This document shows positions 6,444-13,446 of a stretch of DNA of 13,598 bases, piece by piece. Source of the stretch: Deltaproteobacteria bacterium (GTDB lineage: Bacteria > Desulfobacterota > Binatia > UBA9968); NCBI GenBank assembly GCA_016183075.1, contig JACPFH010000110.1, positions 1 through 13,598 of the forward strand. Direction: 5' to 3'. Positions within the stretch are counted from its first letter, which is position 1. Each line of letters opens with the position of its first letter. Under the pieces are notes generated by a model. The model saw nothing but the letters and a program-made list of their open reading frames with translations. It was not told where the DNA came from and did not search any database. The position numbers were made by a program, and so were the translations under genes.

Positions 6444-7237
6444 GTCTGTCCTCGACGGGCGCTCCGAGCCGTTTCCTCATGCGGGACAGTGATGTTGTAT
6501 TTGGGATCGAACCGGCCCCCCTTGACCAGCATGCGCTTCCCCTTTCCAAAATTTACCTTTGAGACGTCGACCCTCTTTACCCAAGCATGCTGGCAACTTT
6601 CAGCGACCACCATGAACAGTCGTTTGACCTTCACGGACGCGCAGTCTTCGAGCAAAGCTTGCACCAGTCGGGGTCGCAATGTCGTAAGCCCCTCCATGAG
6701 CAGCTTTGCTTCCTCGTAAGATTCTTGGCCAGGCACCCCATACAGGACCTCCATTATTGCCCGCTCGGGCGTGGACACCGTAACCGCACAGGGCCCCATG
6801 TCGTTCCTGGTAAGGCCTTTATCCACTTCAGGGGGAAAAAGATTTGTCGTTGTATACCGGATCTTGCTGCCCCAGCGGTATTGCTTGAACCACATGGGCA
6901 ATTTCACGCCGGGGGAGCCGAACAGTGAAATCCAAGTTCCTCTCCCCATCGGCAGGAAATGGGCGTACCCCTGCATTTGAAGCGCGGTTTTTCCGCCGGC
7001 ATGTATGGAAAGCCCCATGTGTTCCTGGATGGCATACAGGCCGCCAGTCCACTCAACCTTATCGCCTGCCTTGGCATACGCGCCCCGGCCCACTCGGCGT
7101 ACCCAGGAGGTTTTTTCATATTCATGAACCAGTTGCTGGTAGACCCCGTGTTTTTCGAGCCATGAGAGCACCGCCACCGTGCCGGACGGCCATATTTTGA
7201 GGAGCCGGTTTATTTTGCTGCTTGTAAAACTAGCCAT
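6440..7237 (-). CDS. abiEi: AbiEi-family antitoxin / transcriptional regulator
   Basis: This is the antitoxin half of the AbiE pair, with 265 residues. The N-terminal part (about 1-95) is a winged-helix domain followed by the family's characteristic GGLYAIQ and HAGGKTALQMQGYAHF (residues 65-94). The remaining C-terminal domain (about 100-265), with residues such as ERAIMEVLYGVP, is the region that provides antitoxicity in studied homologues. Family members bind inverted repeats in their own promoter and repress the operon. An interrupted inverted repeat lies upstream here. The ATG is at 7235-7237 with a weak ribosome binding site. Coupled to abiEii by a 4-nt overlap, it forms a two-gene operon. 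Confidence 0.92.
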   Translation of the reverse strand: MASFTSSKINRLLKIWPSGTVAVLSWLEKHGVYQQLVHEYEKTSWVRRVGRGAYAKAGDKVEWTGGLYAIQEHMGLSIHAGGKTALQMQGYAHFLPMGRGTWISLFGSPGVKLPMWFKQYRWGSKIRYTTTNLFPPEVDKGLTRNDMGPCAVTVSTPERAIMEVLYGVPGQESYEEAKLLMEGLTTLRPRLVQALLEDCASVKVKRLFMVVAESCQHAWVKRVDVSKVNFGKGKRMLVKGGRFDPKYNITVPHEETARSARRGQT

Positions 7238-7244
7238 GCTTGTT

Positions 7245-7291
7245 AAAGTAGCTGATAATTAAACCGATCACAAATGGAAAGTTTGTTAATC
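7245..7291 (-). promoter_or_regulatory. Candidate abiE promoter and operator
   Basis: On the minus strand a TTGTGA (7268-7273) and TACTTT (7245-7250) are separated by 17 nt, a plausible sigma70-like pair, although the -10 lies very close to the abiEi ATG and would give a nearly leaderless mRNA. Overlapping the -35 is an interrupted inverted repeat, GAT.ACAAA (7266-7274) against TTTGT..ATC (7282-7291), in the position where AbiEi proteins are known to bind. The promoter and operator assignments are inference. Confidence 0.35.
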
Positions 7292-7470
7292 TGACGATTC
7301 TACAAGACTGGCTGGTTATCCAGGTACCAAAATAAACTCTTGAACGGTACGCCCGTGCATAACCCGTCCAAAGCGTGCTTACCGGAAGCGCATGCCACCT
7401 GGGCCAAAAGGCATGGATTCGGTGCCGTAAAAACCCCGGAAAAGTGGTAACGAGGAGTATTGGAAAAACT

Positions 7471-7500
7471 GGAGCCAGCCGCCGGATTCGAACCGGGGAC
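7471..7500 (-). pseudogene. tRNA gene 3'-end remnant (T-arm, acceptor 3' strand, CCA)
   Basis: Reading the minus strand immediately after the rlmD stop gives CCCGG, the T-loop TTCGAAT and CCGGC (4 of 5 T-stem pairs), then acceptor strand GGCTGGC, discriminator T and an encoded CCA ending at 7471. The positions match tRNA numbering 49-76 exactly. No matching 5' acceptor strand (GCCAGCC), D-arm or clear anticodon arm is found upstream, where the rlmD coding sequence lies, so this is a fragment and not a functional tRNA. The terminal UCCA with a GGCTGGC strand suggests a threonine- or glycine-type tRNA, but this is a guess. The rest of the gene-free stretch (7292-7470) shows no recognisable gene or integrase remnant. 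Confidence 0.75.
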
Positions 7501-8796
7501 TTAGTGATTTCGCACCATCTCGGCAACTACTTCGACGTGATAGCTGTGGGGAAAAAGATCAACGGGGCGGACCCGCACGAGCTTGTAGCCCTTGCTGCCG
7601 AGCGCGGCAAGGTCACGCGCGAGAGTCGGCGGCTCGCAGGAAACGTACAGTATCTTTTCGACTCCCAAGGAGGCGAGATCTTCCATTACTCCCTTCGCGC
7701 CGGCGCGGGGCGGGTTGAGAACTGCCTTGGAAAATCTTTCACCCTTCTGGCGGAATGTCTTTACCGCTTTAGCCGCGGGCGAGCAGACCCAGCGAAGGTT
7801 CTCCAATCCGTGGCGTTGGCCGTTGGCCCTGCCGTTCTCAACGGACTGGGGATTTTCCTCCACGGCGACGACTTCGCCTGCGCGCCTGGCGATCGGCAGT
7901 GTGAAGTTGCCGGCGCCGCAGTAAAGCTCCAGGACGCGGTCGTGACTCGTAAACTCTCCCCACTCGATTGTTTGCCGCGCGAGTTCGAGGTTCCCCGCGG
8001 GGTTGACTTGACTGAAAAGCTCCGCGTCGACCTCCAGCGCCAAACCGTCTGCCGCCTGGATGCAGACCTTTCCTTCCCCCCAGACGCGACGCCAGCGGCG
8101 GCCAAATAGCACGAGCCCCTGGATGTCGGGGTGGTTTTTGAGAAAGCCTGAGCTTACCGCTTCGTCGCCGGGAGCGAGCCTGCCTTCAGCCTTTCCCGCC
8201 AGGACGACCCGGCCTTCTCGGTCACCCACGATCAGCTCGATTTGTCGGACGGGTGTTTCGAGTTCTCTAAGCCATTCCCGGGCGTGCGGCAGATGGAGGT
8301 TTGCGTGCGGGTCGGCGATCAGGCAGGAATCTGGTTCGATCAGTTCATGGGAAAGAGCGCGATAGTAGCCGAGTCGCCGTTTTTCGTCGGCATGCAGGCG
8401 CACGCGACGCCGGTAGTGGTATTCGTGCGCTGACGGGAGTATGGGAAGGACCTCAAAGCCCGTGAATTTTCCAATCCGGCTGAGCGCGTCTTCGACGTTT
8501 TTCTGTTTGGCGGCGAGCTGCAGATCATAGCGCGCCGCCTGCCAGGGACATCCGCCGCAAGCTTGAAAATACGGGCAGGGCGGCTGTTGACGCCCCGGGG
8601 AAGGGGCGAGGAGTTTTACGGTTTCGCCGATCGCATAATTGCGCTTGGCCGTCAAGATGCGCGCTTCGACTTCGTCGCCCGGGACGCTTTGCGGGATCAG
8701 GACGACCTGTCCCTTCTCGCGCGCAATCCCGTGCGGCCCGTAAGCGAGCGATTCGATTTTGACCTGAAGAGTGTGGTCTTTGGCAATAGAAATCAA
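7501..8796 (-). CDS. rlmD: 23S rRNA (uracil-C5)-methyltransferase RlmD/RumA-like
   Basis: A SAM-dependent methyltransferase that makes 5-methyluridine in 23S rRNA (U1939 in E. coli for RlmD). Its 431 residues carry an N-terminal TRAM RNA-binding domain (about 5-62). The iron-sulfur cysteines are Cys74, Cys80, Cys83 (in the CGGC motif) and Cys158. FSQVNPAGN lies at 261-269, the SAM-binding LELYCGAGNF at 289-298, NPPRAG at 361-366 (Asn replacing the usual first Asp) and the catalytic Cys387 in YVSCEPPTLARDL. All catalytic residues are present. The start is TTG (8794-8796), with GAGGAAGG about 9 nt upstream. Whether it modifies U1939 or a second site (RlmCD-like) cannot be decided from sequence. 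The stop is directly followed by a tRNA remnant, and the C-terminus VVAEMVRNH is of normal length. Confidence 0.93.
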   Translation of the reverse strand: MISIAKDHTLQVKIESLAYGPHGIAREKGQVVLIPQSVPGDEVEARILTAKRNYAIGETVKLLAPSPGRQQPPCPYFQACGGCPWQAARYDLQLAAKQKNVEDALSRIGKFTGFEVLPILPSAHEYHYRRRVRLHADEKRRLGYYRALSHELIEPDSCLIADPHANLHLPHAREWLRELETPVRQIELIVGDREGRVVLAGKAEGRLAPGDEAVSSGFLKNHPDIQGLVLFGRRWRRVWGEGKVCIQAADGLALEVDAELFSQVNPAGNLELARQTIEWGEFTSHDRVLELYCGAGNFTLPIARRAGEVVAVEENPQSVENGRANGQRHGLENLRWVCSPAAKAVKTFRQKGERFSKAVLNPPRAGAKGVMEDLASLGVEKILYVSCEPPTLARDLAALGSKGYKLVRVRPVDLFPHSYHVEVVAEMVRNH

Positions 8797-8839
8797 GGAT
8801 TCGGACCTTCCTCTCCCTCTGGAAAAGCCGACCGACCTT

Positions 8840-8866
8840 ATTGTAAAGGATTAAGAGGCGCGACAA
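8840..8866 (-). promoter_or_regulatory. Possible rlmD promoter
   Basis: On the minus strand TTGTCG (8861-8866) and TACAAT (8840-8845) are 15 nt apart, about 45 nt upstream of the rlmD start and followed by its strong ribosome binding site. The -10 box is good, but the spacing is short for sigma70, so this is tentative. Confidence 0.3.
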
Positions 8867-8966
8867 AACCGCATGGGTGGACAGAAGAGCCTGCAATTCG
8901 GCCTTGAACTCTCAAGGGCAAAGCCTTCCGGAATTGCCTCGGAAGCTCCTCGGGGGCCGAGTTATC

Positions 8967-9047
8967 AGGCCGCGGCCGATGGGTTTGTGCCTTGAGTCGT
9001 ACCGTTCGTAACCGGACGTCCGCGGCCTTCCTCCTCGTCCCCCTCGG
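8967..9047. repeat. Dispersed repeat copy A with inverted-repeat ends
   Basis: Positions 8973-9028 match 13339-13394 in the same orientation at 48 of 56 positions; 7 of the 8 differences are transitions. In this copy, perfect 9-bp inverted arms AGGCCGCGG (8967-8975) and CCGCGGCCT (9020-9028) bracket the element, so its transcript could fold. It lies in the 293-nt non-coding divergent region between rlmD and the DUF309 gene. I see no reading frame in it. It may be a small transposable palindrome or a structured RNA. Confidence 0.65.
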
Positions 9048-9089
9048 GCTTCGAAGTGAATGTGTGCCGGTGGAGAAGGCGAACCGATA

Positions 9090-9476
9090 ATGCGAGGTGG
9101 TTTGGATCCACGGTTTCTCAAAGGCATCGACGAGTTCAACCGCGGTCTTTACTTCGAGTGTCATGAGACTCTGGAGGAGATCTGGCTGGAGGAGCACGGC
9201 GAGGACCGGGAGTTTTACCAGGGCATCATTCAAATCGCGGCCGGGTATCTCAAATGGGAGCAGGGTGTTATGCGCGGGGCGATCAAGCTGTGGCGCGCGG
9301 GTCTGGCCAAGATCGACGTTTATCCCGCCCATCACCTGGGAGTTGACCTGGCCGTGTTCGCCGAGGTCGTCAGAAAAAACCTGGAAGAGATCGAGGCGAC
9401 CTGCCGGGCCGGGGGAGATTTGCCGCCGATCACGGTCCCGGTCCTCACGCTTGCCGATGGAGCTTCCTTGGGATGA
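9090..9476 (+). CDS. DUF309 domain-containing protein
   Basis: A small (128-residue) all-helical protein of the DUF309 family, whose function is not established. The signature is clear: FNRGLYFECHETLEEIW (16-32) followed by EREFYQG-like REFYQGIIQIAAGYLKWEQG (40-59), with conserved His25, Glu26 and Trp32. I chose the ATG at 9090 because GGAGAAGG lies about 10 nt upstream and homologues start just before DPRFLKGI. An upstream in-frame ATG at 9060 would add ten residues of low-complexity sequence and has a poor ribosome binding site. The stop overlaps the start of the next gene (ATGA), so it is coupled to the ABC transporter pair, but a shared function is only inference. Confidence 0.88.
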   Translation: MRGGLDPRFLKGIDEFNRGLYFECHETLEEIWLEEHGEDREFYQGIIQIAAGYLKWEQGVMRGAIKLWRAGLAKIDVYPAHHLGVDLAVFAEVVRKNLEEIEATCRAGGDLPPITVPVLTLADGASLG

Positions 9477-10147
9477 TCCGGGCGATTAATCTCCATAAGA
9501 TGTATCAGCAGGGGAGGAGCGAGATCGCCGCGCTGGCCGGAGTGTCGCTCGATATCCAGAAGGGAGAATTCGTGATCATCATGGGTCCAAGCGGATCGGG
9601 AAAAAGCACGCTCCTTCATTTGATCGGGGGGCTGGATCGGCCCACGCGCGGGGAAGTGTTGATCGACGGCAGAATCATTTCCCAGATGTCCGACAATGAG
9701 GTGACGCTGCTCAGGCGGCGGCAGATCGGTTTCGTGTTTCAATTCTTCAACCTCCTTCCCACCCTGACGGCGGTCGAGAACGTCATGCTCCCCCTGATCC
9801 TGGACGGCCGGCCGACGGCGACGGCCAAATTGCGTGCCGAGGGTCTGTTGGAGCGGGTGGGACTTGCGGCGCGGAGCGATCATCTTCCGGAAGAGCTTTC
9901 CGGCGGTGAGATCCAGCGGATCGCTATCGCCCGCGGTCTGGCCTTTGATCCCCCGATTCTGCTTGCCGATGAGCCCACGGGCAATCTCGACTCCAGGACC
10001 GGGGAGGAGATCCTCAAGCTCGTGCGCCGGATCAATCGCGAGGCGGGCTGCACGGTGGTCATGGTAACCCACAACCGCGAAGCCGCGGCGCACGGCGGCC
10101 GCATCGTCCATCTGCGGGACGGCGCGATCGAAGGGGAAAGACCGTAG
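9473..10147 (+). CDS. ABC transporter ATP-binding protein (LolD/MacB type)
   Basis: The cytoplasmic ATPase of a MacB/LolCDE/YbbAP-type ABC system, with 224 residues. All nucleotide-binding motifs are intact: Walker A GPSGSGKST (38-46), Q-loop Gln90 in VFQFFNLLPTLTAVENV, signature LSGGEIQR (142-149), Walker B ILLADEPTGNLDS (162-174) and H-loop His200 in MVTHN. The FQFFNLLP..TA.ENV and EPTGNLD forms are typical of the LolD/MacB subgroup. It overlaps the DUF309 stop by 4 nt and the permease start by 1 nt (TAGTG), so ATPase and permease are made together. The substrate is unknown. Systems of this type mostly use ATP for periplasmic mechanical work, such as lipoprotein release or export, rather than translocation across the inner membrane. 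Confidence 0.95.
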   Translation: MIRAINLHKMYQQGRSEIAALAGVSLDIQKGEFVIIMGPSGSGKSTLLHLIGGLDRPTRGEVLIDGRIISQMSDNEVTLLRRRQIGFVFQFFNLLPTLTAVENVMLPLILDGRPTATAKLRAEGLLERVGLAARSDHLPEELSGGEIQRIAIARGLAFDPPILLADEPTGNLDSRTGEEILKLVRRINREAGCTVVMVTHNREAAAHGGRIVHLRDGAIEGERP

Positions 10148-12720
10148 TGCTCCGGCTCCTCCGCCTTCTCACCTTGCGCCACTGCCAGCGTCACAGGCTG
10201 CGCACCTCTCTCACCTTTTTCGGCATCGTGCTCGGCGTCGCGGTGATCGTGGCCATCGCGATCGTGAACCGCAGCCTGATCGGCTCATTCGAGCGCACCA
10301 TCGATTTGCTCGCGGGCAAGGCGGTGCTTCAAGTGACCAATGCCGAGAGCGGCGTTAGCGAATCCCTGTTCCCGGCGATCCGGGATACGGAAGGCGTGAA
10401 GGACGCGGCGGCCGTGGTGGAAGGCTTTGTGCCCGTGGTCGGCGTCCAGGCGGAGCGGCTCTTCGTATACGGTATCGATTTTCTGACCGACTTCACCATT
10501 CGCAAGCATGAGTTTGTCGGGGCGGGTTTGGACTTGGAGAGCGCGCTGGATTTTATCGCCCGGCCGGACTCAATCGCCTTGACGCAGTCCTTTGCCGCCC
10601 GCCACGGCTTTTCTCCGGGCTCCGAGATCGTCCTGGCCACGAGCGAAGGGGCGCGAAGGTATACGGTGCGCGCCCTGCTGCGCGATCAAGGAACGGCGCG
10701 GGTGTTCGGCGGAAATTTTGCCTTGATGGATTTGCCGGTGGCGCAGATCACTTTTGGCAAGGAGAAGAAGCTCGACAGCATCGACCTTACCATTCAGGAA
10801 GGCGAGAATGTCGAGGCCGTAAAGCGGAGGCTTGCCGCGCGGCTCGGCGGCGCGGCGCGGGTGGAGCGGCCGCAGGAGCGCGGCGAGCAGATCGAGCTTC
10901 TCCTTAGCTCGTTTCGGATCGGGCTTTTATTCGTGAGCCTGATCGCCCTGTTCGTCGGCTTCTTTCTGATTTACAACACGGTCTCTGTCTCCGTTTTTCA
11001 GCGCAAGCGGGAGATCGGCACGCTTCGCTGCCTCGGCATCCGGCGGCGCGAGATTCTTGTGCTTTTCGTTCTGGAAGCTTTGGCGATCGCGCTGCCGGGG
11101 TCGCTGCTCGGGATCGTCGCCGGCATCGCGCTGGCCCAGGGCGCGCTCCTCTTCGTCGGGGAGACCGTCCGCAATCTGTTCTTGTGGCTTGATCTGGCCA
11201 GGAGCCCGCTTACCGCGCGGGAATTTTGGGCCGCCGTCGCAAGCGGCCTAGGGGTGTCGGTTGTCGCCGCGCTGCATCCGGCCTGGGAAGCTACTCAGGT
11301 GAGCCCGCAGGAAGGAGCGCGCCAGGCCGCGTGGAGCCCTCGGTTTGCCGGCCTTTATTCGCGCGCTACCATCGCTGGTGTCGGCCTATTGACCGCCTCG
11401 CCGTTCTTGATCTTTTTCCCTCCTCCGGCGCTCGGCGCCGTAGGTAGATTCAGCCTCGGAATGGGGGCGATGCTGATCTTCTTGCTCGGCCTTTCGTTTC
11501 TATCACCGCTTACCGTTCTCTCTTGCGCGAGGGTTTTGCGGTGGAGCCTGGCCCATGCGCCCTGGCTGGAAGGTCGGATCGCCGCCGACAGCCTGCGTCG
11601 CAGCCCGGTGCGTTCGGGCATCACCGTGGCCACGCTCATGATCAGCCTGTCGGCGATCTTCACGATTGCAACCTTTGTCCACAGCGTACGCGGGTCGCTG
11701 CTTGCCTGGATCGATCAGATGGTGACGGCGGATCTGGTCGTGCATTCCGGAGCGCGCACGGCCGGTCCAAAGAATGTCCCGCTGAAAGAGGACCTCGCGG
11801 ATCACTTTCGACGCATCCCGGGAGTCGAGCTTGTGGATCTTTACCGTCTGATCCGCTCGACCTATCAGGGAAAACCCATCGTGATCGAGTCCTTTTCAGC
11901 GCAGGTGTCGGAGAAGGTCCGAAAGCTTCCTGTGATCGGGGGGGATGCGAAGGTGGCGCTGGCGAGGATGGCAGCGGGAGAAGGAGTGGTCGTGAGCGAG
12001 AGCTTCCAGAGCAAGTTTGGCAAGGGGCGAGGAGACGTGATCCGGCTCCCGACCCCGTCCGGGCTTACCGATTTTCTCATCGTTGATGTCTACGTGGATT
12101 ATTCGTCGGATAGCGGTAGCGTCCTGCTGGATCGCTCTCTCTATAAGAAGCACTGGGGCGACGCGCTGGTCGATGCCTTCGATCTTTGGTTGGCGCGCGG
12201 GACGGACCAGCAGGCGGTGATCGACACGATCAAGCGCGACTATGGCGAGAAGTATCAGCTCTTTGTCAGCACCCATCGGGAACTCAGGGACACGGTTGTA
12301 GAGATCATGGAGCAATCCTTCAGCGTGAACTACGCGGTGGAAGTAGTAGCGATGGTGGTGGCAATCTTCAGCGTGATCAATACGCTGCTGGCCTCGATCC
12401 TGGATCGCACGCGCGAGATCGGGGTGCTAAGGGCGATCGGGACCACGCGGAAGCAGCTTTCAACTATGGTGTTGGCCGAAGCGGGCTGGTTGGGGCTGAT
12501 CGGCGGGCTCCTCGGACTTCTGTCCGGGACGGTCATGTCCTATCACCACGTCGTCTACAACACTAAGGTCTTAACCGGATGGACATTCCAATATCACTAC
12601 CCATATGGCGTCGCTATATTCTCTCTCCTTCTGGCTGTGGCGCTTTGTCTTGCGGCCGGCTATGTGCCGGCCCGCCAGGCGGCGCAAGCCCCCATCGTGG
12701 GAGCTATAGGATACGAGTGA
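10147..12720 (+). CDS. ABC transporter permease, duplicated FtsX/MacB type, 10 predicted TM segments
   Basis: An 857-residue inner-membrane permease partnering the preceding ATPase. It contains two MacB-PCD/FtsX units. Unit one has TM1 (22-41), a periplasmic domain (about 42-255), then TM segments near 257-282, 303-333 and 359-377. A two-helix linker lies near 407-424 and 436-459. Unit two has a TM at 492-513, a second periplasmic domain (about 515-728), then TMs near 729-750, 776-798 and 820-842. The coupling motifs REIGTLRCLGIRR (288-300) and REIGVLRAIGTTRKQ (756-770), which contact the ATPase, appear once in each half, confirming the internal duplication. The start is GTG overlapping the ATPase stop by 1 nt. 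This resembles the YbbP/SalY-like single-chain permeases. No membrane-fusion or outer-membrane partner is encoded nearby, so the substrate cannot be named. Confidence 0.94.
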   Translation: MLRLLRLLTLRHCQRHRLRTSLTFFGIVLGVAVIVAIAIVNRSLIGSFERTIDLLAGKAVLQVTNAESGVSESLFPAIRDTEGVKDAAAVVEGFVPVVGVQAERLFVYGIDFLTDFTIRKHEFVGAGLDLESALDFIARPDSIALTQSFAARHGFSPGSEIVLATSEGARRYTVRALLRDQGTARVFGGNFALMDLPVAQITFGKEKKLDSIDLTIQEGENVEAVKRRLAARLGGAARVERPQERGEQIELLLSSFRIGLLFVSLIALFVGFFLIYNTVSVSVFQRKREIGTLRCLGIRRREILVLFVLEALAIALPGSLLGIVAGIALAQGALLFVGETVRNLFLWLDLARSPLTAREFWAAVASGLGVSVVAALHPAWEATQVSPQEGARQAAWSPRFAGLYSRATIAGVGLLTASPFLIFFPPPALGAVGRFSLGMGAMLIFLLGLSFLSPLTVLSCARVLRWSLAHAPWLEGRIAADSLRRSPVRSGITVATLMISLSAIFTIATFVHSVRGSLLAWIDQMVTADLVVHSGARTAGPKNVPLKEDLADHFRRIPGVELVDLYRLIRSTYQGKPIVIESFSAQVSEKVRKLPVIGGDAKVALARMAAGEGVVVSESFQSKFGKGRGDVIRLPTPSGLTDFLIVDVYVDYSSDSGSVLLDRSLYKKHWGDALVDAFDLWLARGTDQQAVIDTIKRDYGEKYQLFVSTHRELRDTVVEIMEQSFSVNYAVEVVAMVVAIFSVINTLLASILDRTREIGVLRAIGTTRKQLSTMVLAEAGWLGLIGGLLGLLSGTVMSYHHVVYNTKVLTGWTFQYHYPYGVAIFSLLLAVALCLAAGYVPARQAAQAPIVGAIGYE

Positions 12721-12722
12721 CC

Positions 12723-12752
12723 ACGCTCCAGCCGCAGCGAACGCGGGAGCGT
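12723..12752 (+). terminator. Weak hairpin after the ABC operon
   Basis: A perfect 7-bp stem, ACGCTCC (12723-12729) with GGAGCGT (12746-12752), starts 3 nt after the permease stop. No T-run follows, so it is not a classical intrinsic terminator. It may protect the transcript end or act with Rho. Confidence 0.3.
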
Positions 12753-13071
12753 CGGGACGGGGATGGGGGACCGTCTGCGTTGTCATCGGGACTGTCGCAA
12801 TTTCTTCGGGTGGGTAGTGTTGGCCCCCGGGGGCATTAGTGCGCTAGCGAGGACTACGTTGTCCCAGGTTTTCTCTCGGGTCTCTTTACAATTTTTGTTC
12901 CCTCTGGCGAATTTCGTCCCTCTCATTGCGAACCAACCCCCTGCAACTTGGCCAGGAGGCCCCAATTTGCCGGATTGGAGCGACGAGCATTAGCTGGTAC
13001 GAATCTTGCTGGAAAATCTTTCAGGCACCACAGGGGAGGGCAGATCGGAATTTATCCAGGGGAGTGTTTTT
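12753..13071. other. Intergenic stretch without recognised gene
   Basis: I find no protein that resembles a known family on either strand. The short open frames here lack ribosome binding sites and family-like composition. A perfect 12-nt palindrome GCCCCCGGGGGC lies at 12823-12834. A TACAAT near 12888 could be a -10 box for the small gene that follows, but no suitable -35 is visible. Confidence 0.4.
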
Positions 13072-13176
13072 ATGGAAACTAGTCTTACTTATCTCTTTTA
13101 TTTGGTTCTGGCGGTTTCCGTCGTGGTGTGGCTGATCTCGCCGGGAAAGAAGCCGGTTACCCCCGTGCGAAACTGA
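13072..13176 (+). CDS. Small single-TM membrane peptide, 34 residues, hypothetical
   Basis: I do not recognise this peptide. It starts with ATG preceded by an excellent ribosome binding site (AGGGGAG at 13059-13065, about 6 nt spacing). The N-terminal 22 residues are almost wholly hydrophobic (from SLTYLFYLVL to VVVWLIS), enough for one membrane span. A short basic tail follows (PGKKPVTPVRN), which by the positive-inside rule would stay in the cytoplasm. It stands alone between non-coding stretches, so it is not obviously a subunit of the ABC system. The strong ribosome binding site and coherent TM-plus-tail design favour a real gene, but chance cannot be excluded at this length. The next 121 nt (13177-13297) show nothing recognisable. 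Confidence 0.55.
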   Translation: METSLTYLFYLVLAVSVVVWLISPGKKPVTPVRN

Positions 13177-13297
13177 ACCGGGTAGTTCCCTTTCTTCCTA
13201 CCGCTGTCTCGGGCCGTTCCTCGCAATCCCGTTTCACCCCGCCTATAGACCAATGGATTAAGCTCCCTCGGGAAGCGCGCTCTCGGCTGCGGCCGGA

Positions 13298-13330
13298 GGG
13301 GACTGGCTCCGCGAAGCGGTGCCTGTCCCC
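13298..13330. repeat. REP-like imperfect hairpin (GGGGAC…GTCCCC)
   Basis: Arms 13298-13312 and 13316-13330 pair at 13 of 15 positions around a GAA loop, with both mismatches T opposite T. Outer arms GGCCGG (13291-13296) and CCGGCC (13338-13343) extend it. The GGGGACTGGCTCC/GGTGCCTGTCCCC wording matches dispersed palindromes of the type mobilised by REP-associated tyrosine (Y1) transposases; the association here is inference. It directly abuts dispersed repeat copy B. Confidence 0.6.
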
Positions 13331-13338
13331 GTCACCCC

Positions 13339-13394
13339 CGGCCGATGGGTTCGTGCCATGAGTCGTGCTGTTTGTAATCGGACGTTCGCAGCCT
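13339..13394. repeat. Dispersed repeat copy B
   Basis: The second copy of the element at 8973-9028, in the same orientation, 48 of 56 positions identical. The two copies bracket the DUF309-ABC operon. The 9-bp closing arms of copy A are not preserved here. Similarity fades after 13394 into a pyrimidine- and GC-rich tail seen loosely in both copies (ending CCCCCTCGG). Confidence 0.65.
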
Positions 13395-13446
13395 CGCTCG
13401 CGCTCCCGTCGGTCGCCCCCTCGGTCGCTGACAAGGACAGGCGCGA

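Noticed and set aside
7230..7526. 98-codon minus-strand frame across the rlmD-abiEi gap, considered as an integrase remnant
   Set aside because: It includes the tRNA remnant and shows no tyrosine-recombinase catalytic residues or other family motif.
7375..8109. 244-codon plus-strand frame starting across the tRNA remnant (SRRIRTGDL-like segment)
   Set aside because: The SRRIRTGDL wording is the usual artefact of translating a tRNA T-arm antisense. The rest is antisense to rlmD.
9332..10111. 259-codon open frame on the minus strand
   Set aside because: It is entirely antisense to DUF309 and the ABC ATPase, whose motifs are complete on the plus strand.
12763..12993. Overlapping short frames on both strands after the ABC permease
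   Set aside because: They have no ribosome binding sites, no hydrophobic or domain pattern, and low-complexity composition.
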